From an uncultured Verrucomicrobiales bacterium (lineage in GTDB: Bacteria > Verrucomicrobiota > Verrucomicrobiia > Limisphaerales > Palsa-1400): a DNA stretch of 33,636 nucleotides. This document shows, in pieces, positions 21,002-29,152 of the stretch (its first letter is position 1; each line of letters begins with the position of its first letter). The translations under genes were made by a program, and so were the position numbers. The notes beneath the pieces were generated by a model, which made no database searches, was not told the DNA's origin, and worked only from the letters and a program-made list of their open reading frames with translations. The stretch covers positions 1 through 33,636 of the forward strand of contig CAIUEN010000083.1 of NCBI GenBank assembly GCA_903898185.1, in the 5' to 3' direction.

Positions 21002-21657
21002 GTCGCCCGTTTACGCGCTCCTATCAATCCCGCGAGCCCTTGCATCGGCGCAACGGCAAGATTCGCGCCCGCGAGGTTAGGGTTATTGGTGATGAGAAGC
21101 AACAATTGGGGGTTATGACCCTCAATGAAGCTTTGCGTCTGGCCCAGGCCAAAGGCATGGATTTGATCGAGGTTGCGCCCACCGCCACCCCTCCCGTCTG
21201 CCGAATTGCCGACTATGGCAAATTTCTCTACGAGGAATCCAAGCGAAACAAAGATTCCCACGCCCGCCAATCGGCCACCAAAATGAAAGAGCTCCAGATC
21301 TCTGCGACCATTGATCCGCACGATTTGGAGGTGAAGCTCAGCCATGCCATCGAGTTCCTTTGCGATGAAATGCAGGTTCGGGTCAAGCTGCGCTTTCGAG
21401 GACGGCAGAAGGCGCACAAGGAGATCGGCTTTGAAATCATCAACAAATTCGTCAAAGGCGCCGCCGCTTATGGCCAGGCTGATGCGCCACCCAAGATGTT
21501 GGGCGACCGCGACCTGAATGTCACCTTGACGCCACTGCCTCGCAACAAACGGGCCAAGAACCCGAATGAAGGCCAGGCCCCTCGAACTGTGGCCGCTGGC
21601 ACGGCTCCCGCTGCCGATGATAAGCCCATTGCTGACAACCTGATAGAAAAACATTAA
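20998..21657 (+). CDS. infC: Translation initiation factor IF-3
   Basis: The 219-residue protein has the IF3-N domain (RRNGKIRAREVRVIGDEKQQLGVMTLNEALRLAQAKGMDLIEVAP, residues about 17-61, shown by GKIRAREVRVIG) and IF3-C domain (MKELQISATIDPHDLEVKLS onward, RVKLRFRGRQ). IF-3 keeps 30S subunits free and checks start-codon choice. The start is TTG at 20998 with GAGGG five bases before; a TAA at 20974 blocks any earlier start and the first ATG is inside the domain. Non-AUG starts are common for infC, which allows autoregulation in enterics. A 35-residue Ala/Pro-rich tail extends beyond the usual end. rpmI and rplT, the usual partners, do not follow. Confidence 0.95.
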   Translation: MSRPFTRSYQSREPLHRRNGKIRAREVRVIGDEKQQLGVMTLNEALRLAQAKGMDLIEVAPTATPPVCRIADYGKFLYEESKRNKDSHARQSATKMKELQISATIDPHDLEVKLSHAIEFLCDEMQVRVKLRFRGRQKAHKEIGFEIINKFVKGAAAYGQADAPPKMLGDRDLNVTLTPLPRNKRAKNPNEGQAPRTVAAGTAPAADDKPIADNLIEKH

Positions 21658-21821
21658 TTTTACAGTTTTTTAGCTTTTCTTGTTTGGCCGTCCGCGCTAA
21701 ATTTCTTCCATGCCTCGGTTTATCGACGGGGGTCCGGGCCCGTTGTCCAACGAGGACGCAGGCTGCGCGACATTAGTTGTTTTCTGTCGCGACTTTCCCT
21801 TGCAGGGGAACGCTTGTACTT

Positions 21822-23303
21822 ATGTTTCAACCAAGAATTATTCAGGGCGGAATGGGCGTGGCTGTGTCCGGTTGGTCGTTGGCGCGCGCTGTTTCGCGCA
21901 TGGGCCAGCTTGGGGTGGTTTCAGGAACCGCCTTGGCGGTGGTTCTCGCCCGGCGTCTCCAACTTGGCGACTCCGGCGGCGAACTTCGTCGTGCGCTGGC
22001 GCATTTTCCTGTTGCGAACGTGGCCGACAGAGTGCTTGCGGAGTTTTTTGTTCCTGGTGGCAAGCCCGCCACAACGCCATTCAAGCTCTCGGCAATGCCC
22101 AGACTGAAATCGCGGACATCAATGGTGGAGTTGACCGTTGTCGCCAATTTTGTGGAAGTCTTCCTGGCTAAGGAAGGCCATGACGGCTTGGTGGGGATCA
22201 ATTATCTCGAAAAAGTCCAACTCCCAACCCTCCCTTCGCTCTTCGGCGCGATGCTGGCCGGGGTCGATTATGTCCTGATGGGCGCGGGCATTCCCCGAGC
22301 GATTCCCGGCGCTCTTGATCTTCTGTCCCGGGGCGAGGCAGTCCACCTGCGCATCGACGTGGAAGGCGCCCTCCCGGGCGAGGAGCACTTTTCGACCTTT
22401 GACCCGCGATGCTTTTGCGGTGGTGCGGCGCCTGCTCTCAAGCGGCCTCAATTTTTGGGCATCGTCGCGTCCGCCACTCTGGCCATTGCTCTGGCGAAGA
22501 AATCCTCTGGAAGTGTTGAAGGTTTTATTGTTGAAGGCCCCACTGCCGGTGGCCACAACGCACCGCCGCGCGGCCCGCTCCAGCTCAGTCCCGCCGGTGA
22601 ACCGATCTATGGTTCGCGCGATGTGCCGGAGATCGAAAAAATCCGTGCCTTGGGATTGCCTTTCTGGCTTGCCGGCTCCTTTGGACGGCCTGGAAAACTC
22701 GACGAAGCTCTTTCCATGGGAGCGGTCGGTGTGCAGGTGGGTACCGCCTTCGCATTTTGCGAAGAATCCGGTGTTTCTCCAGAACTCAAGCGGCAGGCCA
22801 TTGAACTCAGCCGCCTTGGCCAGGCCCGCGTTTTCACCGATCCGCTGGCTTCACCCACGGGATTTCCATTCAAAACTGCGCAAATGCCCCACACGCTCTC
22901 CGATCCGGAGGGTTACGCGGCTCGCACTCGGATCTGCGATCTGGGTTACTTGCGCCACCTCTACCGGAAAGAGAATGGCGCGGTCGGCTACCGCTGTCCC
23001 AGCGAACCAATTGAGGATTACTTGCGCAAAGGTGGCGCCTTGGAACAGACCGTTGGGCGCAAATGCGTATGCAACGGCTTGCCCGCCACGGTCGGCATGG
23101 GTCAAGTGCGCGCCGATTCCGGCGATGAACTGCCTCTTGTGACTGCTGGTGATGACTTGGCAAACTTGGCTCAGTTTGTAGCGCCAGGCCGCGATACATA
23201 TTCCGCCGCCGATGTTTTGCGCATCTTGGAACAGCCAGTGGATTCGCCGATTGCCGGAGGATGCGCCTGCCAAGTGTCCAGGATAGGCATAATTCCGCCT
23301 TGA
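21822..23303 (+). CDS. Nitronate monooxygenase/2-nitropropane dioxygenase-family flavoprotein
   Basis: The 493-residue protein has the FMN-binding TIM barrel of the NMO/NPD family: IIQGGMGVAVSGWSLARAVS at the N-terminus (about 5-24), VDYVLMGAGIPR, then FIVEGPTAGGHNAPPRG (about 240-256) with the family His region, LPFWLAGSFGRP, and GAVGVQVGTAFAFCEES. It is longer than simple NMOs (about 320-350) and its C-terminus has a Cys-containing segment (GRKCVCNGLPATVGMGQVR) and GGCACQV, which recalls PfaD-like enoyl-reductase relatives. No fatty-acid or polyketide genes are near. The ATG 21822 is chosen because the family motif begins four residues later; the frame starts earlier at 21777. Confidence 0.82.
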   Translation: MFQPRIIQGGMGVAVSGWSLARAVSRMGQLGVVSGTALAVVLARRLQLGDSGGELRRALAHFPVANVADRVLAEFFVPGGKPATTPFKLSAMPRLKSRTSMVELTVVANFVEVFLAKEGHDGLVGINYLEKVQLPTLPSLFGAMLAGVDYVLMGAGIPRAIPGALDLLSRGEAVHLRIDVEGALPGEEHFSTFDPRCFCGGAAPALKRPQFLGIVASATLAIALAKKSSGSVEGFIVEGPTAGGHNAPPRGPLQLSPAGEPIYGSRDVPEIEKIRALGLPFWLAGSFGRPGKLDEALSMGAVGVQVGTAFAFCEESGVSPELKRQAIELSRLGQARVFTDPLASPTGFPFKTAQMPHTLSDPEGYAARTRICDLGYLRHLYRKENGAVGYRCPSEPIEDYLRKGGALEQTVGRKCVCNGLPATVGMGQVRADSGDELPLVTAGDDLANLAQFVAPGRDTYSAADVLRILEQPVDSPIAGGCACQVSRIGIIPP

Positions 23304-23334
23304 ACTTGGTTTGCTTCCGCACTACGCTTTTTCT

Positions 23335-23588
23335 ATGAAGTATCCAGTGATTCTCATCAAGTCGGAGGAGGAAATTGCGATTTCCTGCCCCGCTCTGCCA
23401 GGCTGCTGGAGCGAAGGTCAGACGGAGGGAGGGAGAGGCAATGGTCAACATTCGCGAGGCAATACAGCTTTGGCTCGAAGTCGCGAACGAGGATGCTCGT
23501 TGCCAATCCGATTAACGCCATAACCATGGGAGGCATTGCCAGAACAGCAGGACTGACACCCGAGCAGTTTCGAGACCTTCTGTCGTAA
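23335..23588 (+). pseudogene. Frameshifted HicB-like antitoxin relic
   Basis: ATG 23335 starts MKYPVILIKSEEEIAISCPA and LPGCWSEGQTE, typical of HicB-type antitoxins. The family sequence then continues in a different frame (MVNIREAIQLWLEVANEDAR from 23441) and a third frame (ITMGGIARTAGLTPEQFRDL, ending TAA 23586-23588). Two +1 shifts are therefore needed, the first in the run GGAGGGAGGGAGAG. No HicA toxin is adjacent. It is most likely a decayed orphan; sequencing error is a less likely cause for two shifts. Confidence 0.7.
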
Positions 23589-23624
23589 TTTTGGGATTGC
23601 TTCAAACGGTTCACCGCACCAACG

Positions 23625-23641
23625 CAGCAATTCTCATCATT
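23625..23641. repeat. Degenerate end of the CAGCAATTCTCATTATG element
   Basis: CAGCAATTCTCATCATT matches the 17-bp terminus at 2646 with two differences. Beyond it (23642-23723) is GC-rich repeat-like sequence (CCGCGCTCTCCGCGCCTCCG) with no gene. Confidence 0.5.
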
Positions 23642-23723
23642 TTGGCAGGCGGCAAGAATAAGCAGTACTCAGCGCAAAATTTCCACCTCCGCGCTCTCCG
23701 CGCCTCCGCGTGACTAATGCAAC

Positions 23724-26147
23724 CTATCTCGCATCCACGGCATACGCCTCATAAATCGCCAACCGCCTGTTTTGCGCGCCAGGCGCAACCGCTGATCCGT
23801 TGACTGTATTCAACAGCTCAATCCTTGCCGTGTGCGGACCATAATTGTCGCTCAATTTGCTCGCAAGGTTCTTGGGCCAGAGCTGCAGAGTGCGGACAAA
23901 CGCGCTGACCGGCACATTCCAGTAGCTGTCAAAGGCGCTGTAAACCGGATCGCCGTCCAGCCAGACGGAAACTTTGCCGGAGGCAGTGCCGCAGTGGATA
24001 TAGAGAACCAACCCGCTTCCTGTGAACGGGATTACCAGCGTTGCGTTTCCGACATCGTCGCTGTAATGCCAATTGCGACTTGAGTCTTTCTGGGATGCTT
24101 CCAGACCCCATGTACCGCCAAACTGCATCTGATTCCATGGAACCACGCATCCATCGAATGTATAGGCAATGGCGGCTTCGATATTGACCGCCTTGTCGGT
24201 CGGGCAAAGCCTGAATCCCCAATTGGGAAACAGGCTCCAGTTTGTGCCCCAAGTGGGCCCATAGCCAAAATCAACAGCGTTCATTTCGGCGATCGAAAGA
24301 ATGGAGAGCAAGCCGCCCCAGGATTGATTCGGAACGGCAACGGATTTTCCCCAGCCTCCTCCAGAAACGAAGTTGCTCAGCGTTGCCGTGTTGGTGGCGC
24401 TGAAAAACAGATCGACAGCCAGCGCTCGCGAAAAGTTATACATCAAATTGCTTCCAGGCCCGACGCTGTAGGAGGCATTCGTAATCGGCAGGTTCGCCAG
24501 GTTCGGCCCCAGCGAAGCCGACGATGCCGCGGCGCCCCTTGCGGATAGCGCTGTTCCCGCCGAGGCTGTCAATTCAATCTCGGCGCAGTTTGGAAAACAG
24601 TTGGACTGAGCGTTGAGCAACAAGCGCGTCTGCGGGACGACCGGATATTCCGTCGCCTGCGGCACAGAGAAGAGCGACTTGATTGCTCCAGCAGTGGCAA
24701 TGTGCCCGGCATTATTCTGGTGAACCCCGTCCGCGTAGGTCGCGCCGGTAAAATTCCCCAACGCATCGGCGTTCAGTTCCGCGATCCGCGAAAACGTGTC
24801 AATAAATTCACAGCCCTGCCAATCCGCAATGACCCTGTATTTGTCAAACTGGACATTTTGGATGCTGGCAAAATCGGCGCGGTAATATCCATTCCACAAG
24901 ATCACCTCGACGTCTCGTTTTCGAAGCCGATGAATGGCGCTCTCCAAGTAGCCAAGCTCTTCCTGTGAATTGGTTGCGCTATTGGCTCCAAAGCAGATGA
25001 TGGCCAAGTCCGGCCGCTGGCGAATGATCGGGAATTCCGCCACTCCGCTTGCGGGCGATACGTTCTCGGTGTCAATGTAATGGTTCTTTGAGATGGCCCA
25101 GTAAGGGAAATCGACGTTGGCGCGAACCGGACTGCTGACGGTGTTTCCCAAACAAGCCAAACCCCACTTTGCGAGCTGGCCGCCGACACCCATGTTTTGG
25201 ACGGTAATGCTGGTTTTTCCGAGGCTGACCGCCTGATTTGTCATGGACGGCGAAAGCAACAAACTGACCCAGTTGCTGCCGCCGGTTGACCCGCTTCCGG
25301 CTGTGGTTGAATCTCCCAGGCACAGGACGCGTACCGGTTGGCCTGCCAACAGTTTGGCTCGCGTTCTGGAAATGCGAGATGCGGGCACGTCGAAACTGAC
25401 CGGCTGGCTGATGTTCAGAACAGAATTGGTTGAGGTCACAATGCTCCCCAGGCAAACGCTTCCTCTGTCAATCGCCCGCCGCCACGCGTGATATGAGAAA
25501 TCCTGGAGATCAAGCGTGATAAGGTTCGTGGCCGACCAGGCAATCCTCACCGAACCCGCCGGGATAATCTGGGAACTCCCGTCCGCAAACGTGAGTGCGC
25601 CAGCGGCAATGGTGGCGGTCTGGCCGTTCACGGTAATCGCAAAGCGTCCTTTGAAATCTCGCGCCACGACGTCTCCCAAGGCGGTGATCGCGGTCGAATT
25701 GGTGCTGATACTGACGATTCTGAAACTGCCACCCAGACCGCCGGGGAAGCTGTTCGTTGAGCATTGGGCCAGCGGCGTGGGATTCTGCCACGCATATAGC
25801 CGCACAACGCCATTGGCGACCGTTGTCCAGTAATCGGCGCCCACTTCGGTGGAGTTCATGGCATATTCGTATGCGTGTCCGGTCACATTGCTGTAAGCGC
25901 CCAGCGCGCCGCTGTTCGAGCAATAAGCAATCGTGAGCAGACTGGTATCGTAATTGGTAACGGATCGCGGCGCGCAAAAGGTCGCGTTGGTTGCCCGTCC
26001 CTCAGACGCGATCAGAACAGGAGCCGTTGCCCAGAAATTGGCGGGAGCCAGGACGTTTCCGTTGGTTCCGATCATCAGTGGAATGGTGCTCTGAGCCAAG
26101 GTGGCCAGAGTTATTGTTTGGGTCAGGATCAAAGATAGGAATTTCAT
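23724..26147 (-). CDS. Large secreted SGNH/GDSL hydrolase at end of phage-derived cassette
   Basis: The 807-residue protein begins with a signal-like segment (MKFLSLILTQTITLATLAQS). A beta-rich N-terminal part (about 25-260) precedes an SGNH domain: block I VLCLGDSTTAGSGSTGG with Ser280, block II Gly in NMGVGGQ (about 321), block III CFGANSATN with Asn389, block V YADGVHQNNAGH with Asp473 and His476. All four catalytic blocks are intact. The C-terminal about 300 residues are beta-rich and may bind carbohydrate. It is the last gene of the minus-strand cassette, separated from the connector gene by a dispersed repeat. It could be a tail-fibre-like esterase or an unrelated host enzyme. ATG 26147 is chosen for the signal sequence. 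Confidence 0.75.
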   Translation of the reverse strand: MKFLSLILTQTITLATLAQSTIPLMIGTNGNVLAPANFWATAPVLIASEGRATNATFCAPRSVTNYDTSLLTIAYCSNSGALGAYSNVTGHAYEYAMNSTEVGADYWTTVANGVVRLYAWQNPTPLAQCSTNSFPGGLGGSFRIVSISTNSTAITALGDVVARDFKGRFAITVNGQTATIAAGALTFADGSSQIIPAGSVRIAWSATNLITLDLQDFSYHAWRRAIDRGSVCLGSIVTSTNSVLNISQPVSFDVPASRISRTRAKLLAGQPVRVLCLGDSTTAGSGSTGGSNWVSLLLSPSMTNQAVSLGKTSITVQNMGVGGQLAKWGLACLGNTVSSPVRANVDFPYWAISKNHYIDTENVSPASGVAEFPIIRQRPDLAIICFGANSATNSQEELGYLESAIHRLRKRDVEVILWNGYYRADFASIQNVQFDKYRVIADWQGCEFIDTFSRIAELNADALGNFTGATYADGVHQNNAGHIATAGAIKSLFSVPQATEYPVVPQTRLLLNAQSNCFPNCAEIELTASAGTALSARGAAASSASLGPNLANLPITNASYSVGPGSNLMYNFSRALAVDLFFSATNTATLSNFVSGGGWGKSVAVPNQSWGGLLSILSIAEMNAVDFGYGPTWGTNWSLFPNWGFRLCPTDKAVNIEAAIAYTFDGCVVPWNQMQFGGTWGLEASQKDSSRNWHYSDDVGNATLVIPFTGSGLVLYIHCGTASGKVSVWLDGDPVYSAFDSYWNVPVSAFVRTLQLWPKNLASKLSDNYGPHTARIELLNTVNGSAVAPGAQNRRLAIYEAYAVDAR

Positions 26148-26166
26148 ATTATGTTTTGATTGTTCA

Positions 26167-26226
26167 TGTAGCATAGGCATCCCTGCCTGTGCCTCTCCCA
26201 CCGGCGAGCGTCAGCGAGCCGCTAAC
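26167..26226 (+). repeat. Dispersed GTAGCATAGGCATCC repeat, copy 4
   Basis: TGTAGCATAGGCATCCCTGC is followed by a C/T-rich spacer and GGCGAGCGTCAGCGAGCCGC, matching 5252-5311. It lies between the connector and hydrolase genes. Confidence 0.8.
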
Positions 26227-26257
26227 TTCGCCCTTTTACGCAAACGGTTACAATTGT

Positions 26258-26830
26258 TCACTGAAATCTTACATGACGCCGCAGCGTGCTTTGAACGGAG
26301 GGGAGCAATTCTTGTTGCGCATAAGCGGTGGTCAGACTGCCATCGGTCACGCTCAACAAGCCCAGTTTGGTTCGGTTCAGATACCAGCAAGCCAACTGCT
26401 CCACACAGGCTTCCTGAATGTCTTCGGGAAGAGGCGTCTGTCCCGGTTTGATTTCGTCGCCGGGCAGAACATATCCGCCCGTGTAAATAACACGCGCCCA
26501 TTGACGGCACGTCCCGAGCCGCAAGGACAGCGATATCACACACGCGCGCCGCACCCAATAATCCGGCGGCAGTGCGATCTCCTGCCAGCCAGTGGCCTCG
26601 TTGTCCTTGATCTCGAATCGTGACACGGTCTCGATCGGGTAGCTGCCTGTGACGATTTCCACGGCATCGGCGCCGAACTCTTCGCACGTATCGACCTGTC
26701 GTCCAAGGCTTCGGTTGCAGAAACGCTCAAACCGGGCGCTGATGGCGTCGATCATGCGGTTCAGCATTGCATCGTCGGCAGTGCCGGTGATTGCAAGTCG
26801 GGCTTTTACTATTGATAGTTGTGTTAGCAT
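26258..26830 (-). CDS. Phage head-tail connector protein (gp6-like)
   Basis: The 190-residue protein has the pattern of HK97 gp6/Gp15-type head-completion proteins: an N-terminal helix TQLSIVKARLAITGTADDAM, helix LNRMIDAISARFERFCNR, a central beta region with DYWVRRA and RVIYTGGYVLPGD, and a late helix PEDIQEACVEQLACWYLNRT. Such proteins sit under the portal in the capsid vertex. It is two genes downstream of the capsid gene in head-gene order, which supports the call. Start ATG 26830 gives a natural N-terminus. Confidence 0.75.
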   Translation of the reverse strand: MLTQLSIVKARLAITGTADDAMLNRMIDAISARFERFCNRSLGRQVDTCEEFGADAVEIVTGSYPIETVSRFEIKDNEATGWQEIALPPDYWVRRACVISLSLRLGTCRQWARVIYTGGYVLPGDEIKPGQTPLPEDIQEACVEQLACWYLNRTKLGLLSVTDGSLTTAYAQQELLPSVQSTLRRHVRFQ

Positions 26831-26886
26831 ATTTCGTAGAGCAGTGCTTCCAGCCTGCTCAGCCTCTTATTCAGTTCTGCCAACCT

Positions 26887-26911
26887 GAACAGGCGAGGAC
26901 GCCTGTTCTAC
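26887..26911. repeat. GAACAGGCGAGGACGCCTGT palindromic repeat
   Basis: GAACAGGCG-AGGA-CGCCTGTTC is a near-perfect palindrome, also found inside each tandem unit at 28934-29148 and in variant form at 11783. Its right edge contributes the stop codon of the small gene at 26908-27081. Confidence 0.8.
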
Positions 26912-27081
26912 CTTGGTTTCCCGGAATCGGATAAATACAGCACCGGGACGCCGTTGACGCTCTTGCATTCCACGGTGTAATACAGGGCGTCGGTTTGATT
27001 TCGGATTTCGATGCGCTCCACGCGCACAGTACGCAGTTTGCGTGGCTTGCTGTTGCGCCGGATATGAACATTGAGAGACAT
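26908..27081 (-). CDS. Small basic hypothetical protein in phage-derived cassette
   Basis: The 57-residue protein begins MSLNVHIRRNSKPRKLRTVR and ends VNGVPVLYLSDSGKPR. It is basic at the N-terminus and beta-strand-like after (IEIRNQTDALYYTVECKSV). I recognise no family. It is placed tightly after the 27093 gene (11 bp) in the same direction, where phage head operons carry small accessory proteins. The alternative longer frame on this strand (26871-27071) has poor composition. The stop codon lies in a chromosomal repeat, so the original end may have been changed by repeat insertion. Confidence 0.55.
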   Translation of the reverse strand: MSLNVHIRRNSKPRKLRTVRVERIEIRNQTDALYYTVECKSVNGVPVLYLSDSGKPR

Positions 27082-27092
27082 GGGATTTGTTT

Positions 27093-27425
27093 CTATTGAT
27101 AGAAGCTTAGCGTCACAATCGTGTCTTCCGGCGACACCAGGTGCAACTGGGCGATGTCATGAACATCCCATTGCGCGGGATTCAGCTCTGGGGCTGTGCC
27201 GTCGGTGATGTCCGTGACAGGCAAGACCGCTGTGGCGTCGGGCCGAAGGTAAAAATCACCGTCGCCGGAAAAGATGCAGACTGTGGCTCCTTGCGGAACG
27301 TCAGCGATGGTCTCGACCCCGCCCGCAAGGGCGATGGCATTGATGCAAGTCGGCTTGGACCGCGCGTACACCAAGTCCGCGTTATCTCCCGACCTGTAGC
27401 AAAATCGGTTCATTATGAATGGCAT
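27093..27425 (-). CDS. Hypothetical protein downstream of capsid gene
   Basis: The 110-residue protein is mostly predicted beta strands (ATVCIFSGDGDFYLRPDATAVLP, EDTIVTLSFY), without signal or membrane segment. I do not recognise the family. Its place directly after the major capsid gene (54 bp) and before the connector matches the position of decoration or stabilisation proteins in many HK97-like phages, but this is positional inference only. ATG 27425 or 27413 could start it. Confidence 0.6.
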   Translation of the reverse strand: MPFIMNRFCYRSGDNADLVYARSKPTCINAIALAGGVETIADVPQGATVCIFSGDGDFYLRPDATAVLPVTDITDGTAPELNPAQWDVHDIAQLHLVSPEDTIVTLSFYQ

Positions 27426-27479
27426 AAAAGTTTGGTGAAAAGAACGGGCGATCCGGTACCGCCCGTTCGTAATGGCGAA

Positions 27480-28880
27480 TTAGCTGGCCGCCAACTGCAA
27501 TGCCGACATGGCGTCACTGGCCATCAACGCGATGGTGAAACGCTCCAGCGCCCGGACTGCCAGTTCGTCCGTGGCGAAGAAGACCTCGCGCGAGGTCTCG
27601 ACAGTGACGCTGGCGCGCTCGCCCAGGTACCAATAGCTGAGGTCGCCGAACGATCCCTGCGCCTGGCTGGCGTGCGCGAGGTTGTCAAACACAGGCAGCA
27701 CGCCGACCCATCGCACCGGGAAACCCTCGAAGCTCGCCTGGCCGTTGGGCCCGACCACAAACGGGCAGTAGCTGGCGGTGTTGAACGAGCGCAGGAGGGC
27801 CTCCATCGTCGGATGGAAGTAATAGGCGCTGTTGAACAGAGCCGCCGGGTTGACCTTCGAGCGCATGGAGCGCAGGTCGGCAATCGTGATGTCGCCCGGC
27901 TTGGTCTTGCCGGTGGCCAATTGCGCCACCAAACTGTTGTCAATGGCCGTCTGCCCGACGCCTTTGAGGCTGTTGAATGCGCTGGTGCCATCAGCGGTGA
28001 AGAGGACTGAGTCTTCCCATCGCGCCGTCTCCCGCGCAATGTATCGCGCCAGAAACTGGCCCAGCGGAACGATGGTGTCGGCGTCGATTTCGGACGGAAT
28101 CCGGACGATGCCTCCGGCCTTTTGCGGGTTGAACGTGACGAAGCTCAACTGCGGCGATTTTTCGGGAATGGAACCGCTCTGGTTGATGAACCCGAAGCTC
28201 GGGCTGGTCTTGAGCGTTGGCAGCTTGACAACGCCCGCGCCCAGCGGATAGACCGTCGCGTATTGGCGGGCCTGGCCGTAGCGCCAGATCAATTCGACCA
28301 ATTGCGCCGAATACTGCGTGGGCAGGGGAATATCCGTGCTGGTGAGGGCTGACTTGGATTCGATTCCGACGATCGACCGGCATTCGCCGATGAGCGATTC
28401 CCGCTGCATCCCCTTGATGTGATTGAGACCGCCGATGGTGTCCGCGCCGCAGATCACCACTGCCGCGATATACCGGGCGCAGTCATCGCTCACCGCCTGG
28501 TGCGCCATCCGGCTTGCGGTCGGAGTCAACCCAGTTTTGCGGATTTGGTTCAACTGCTTTTGCGCTTCGGCGAAATCCGCCGCCAATCCCTTGTGTGATT
28601 CGCCCAGCGACTTGAGCTCCTGCGAGGCCGACTGGTAATCGCCCACCAGTTGTTTGTTTGCCGACTGAATCTGCTGGAGCAACGACTTCATTTCGTCCAG
28701 CGGAATGACGGCTGGGGCATTGGCCAGAGCCAGGCCGCCAGCGACCCCTTTCCACGTTCCCAGCGCAACCAGGCTTGCCCAGAGGCTGCCGATTGCATCG
28801 AGAGTTCCAAACGCGAACGCCAGCGCGGCAACGCACAGCGCGCCGCCCAGCAACAGATATACGGATTGATTTGATTTCAT
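27480..28880 (-). CDS. HK97-fold major capsid protein with hydrophobic N-terminus
   Basis: The 466-residue protein has the order of HK97-type capsid precursors. A helical, coiled-coil-prone region (about 60-110, LLQQIQSANKQLVGDYQSAS) resembles the delta/scaffold domain, followed by the shell domain with ALTSTDIPLPTQYSAQLVEL, FVTFNPQKAGGIVRIPSEI, LGQFLARYIARETARWED and the C-terminal A-domain ending ALERFTIALMASDAMSALQL. Unusually, residues 7-50 are strongly hydrophobic (YLLLGGALCVAALAFAFGTL) and predicted to span a membrane. Start ATG 28880 has AAAGGA upstream; an earlier frame to 28943 lacks support. The prohead protease gene lies immediately upstream. Confidence 0.85.
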   Translation of the reverse strand: MKSNQSVYLLLGGALCVAALAFAFGTLDAIGSLWASLVALGTWKGVAGGLALANAPAVIPLDEMKSLLQQIQSANKQLVGDYQSASQELKSLGESHKGLAADFAEAQKQLNQIRKTGLTPTASRMAHQAVSDDCARYIAAVVICGADTIGGLNHIKGMQRESLIGECRSIVGIESKSALTSTDIPLPTQYSAQLVELIWRYGQARQYATVYPLGAGVVKLPTLKTSPSFGFINQSGSIPEKSPQLSFVTFNPQKAGGIVRIPSEIDADTIVPLGQFLARYIARETARWEDSVLFTADGTSAFNSLKGVGQTAIDNSLVAQLATGKTKPGDITIADLRSMRSKVNPAALFNSAYYFHPTMEALLRSFNTASYCPFVVGPNGQASFEGFPVRWVGVLPVFDNLAHASQAQGSFGDLSYWYLGERASVTVETSREVFFATDELAVRALERFTIALMASDAMSALQLAAS

Positions 28881-28933
28881 GACTGATTTTTCCTTTGTGT
28901 TTTGTGCGGGCATTTCGCCCGCGATTTTTTTTA

Positions 28934-29148
28934 CGTAGCACACGCATCCCTGCCTGTGCCCCTTTCCCCGGCGAGCGTCAGCGAGACGCTAACTAACCTC
29001 TCCTGCCCCCGGAACAGGCGAGGACGCCTGTTCTACTCTGCGCGTAGCACGGGCATCCCTGCCTGTGCCCTTTCCCCGGCGAGCGTCAGCGAGACGCTAA
29101 CTAACCTCCCCTGCCCCCGGAACAGGCGAGGACGCCTGTTCTACTCTG
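28934..29148 (+). repeat. Tandem pair of a 106-107-bp composite repeat
   Basis: Units 28934-29040 and 29043-29148 each contain CGTAGCA...GGCATCCCTGCCTG, GGCGAGCGTCAGCGAGACGC, and at their end the palindrome GAACAGGCGAGGACGCCTGT and TCTACTCTG. They differ at a few positions. They separate the prohead protease stop codon from the capsid gene. Confidence 0.9.
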
Positions 29149-29152
29149 AAGA

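Noticed and set aside
20995-21654. 219-codon minus-strand frame opposite infC
   Set aside because: It mirrors infC almost exactly and has no recognisable protein features.
26871-27071. 66-codon minus-strand frame
   Set aside because: The overlapping frame 26908-27081 has better composition, gene spacing and start; this frame also reads through a palindromic repeat.
27141-28010. 289-codon plus-strand frame opposite the capsid gene
   Set aside because: Antisense to the capsid gene and the 27093 gene; composition is not protein-like.
28934-29148. Prophage attachment site at the tandem repeats
   Set aside because: The same repeats occur between many host genes and do not flank the cassette; no integrase is seen.
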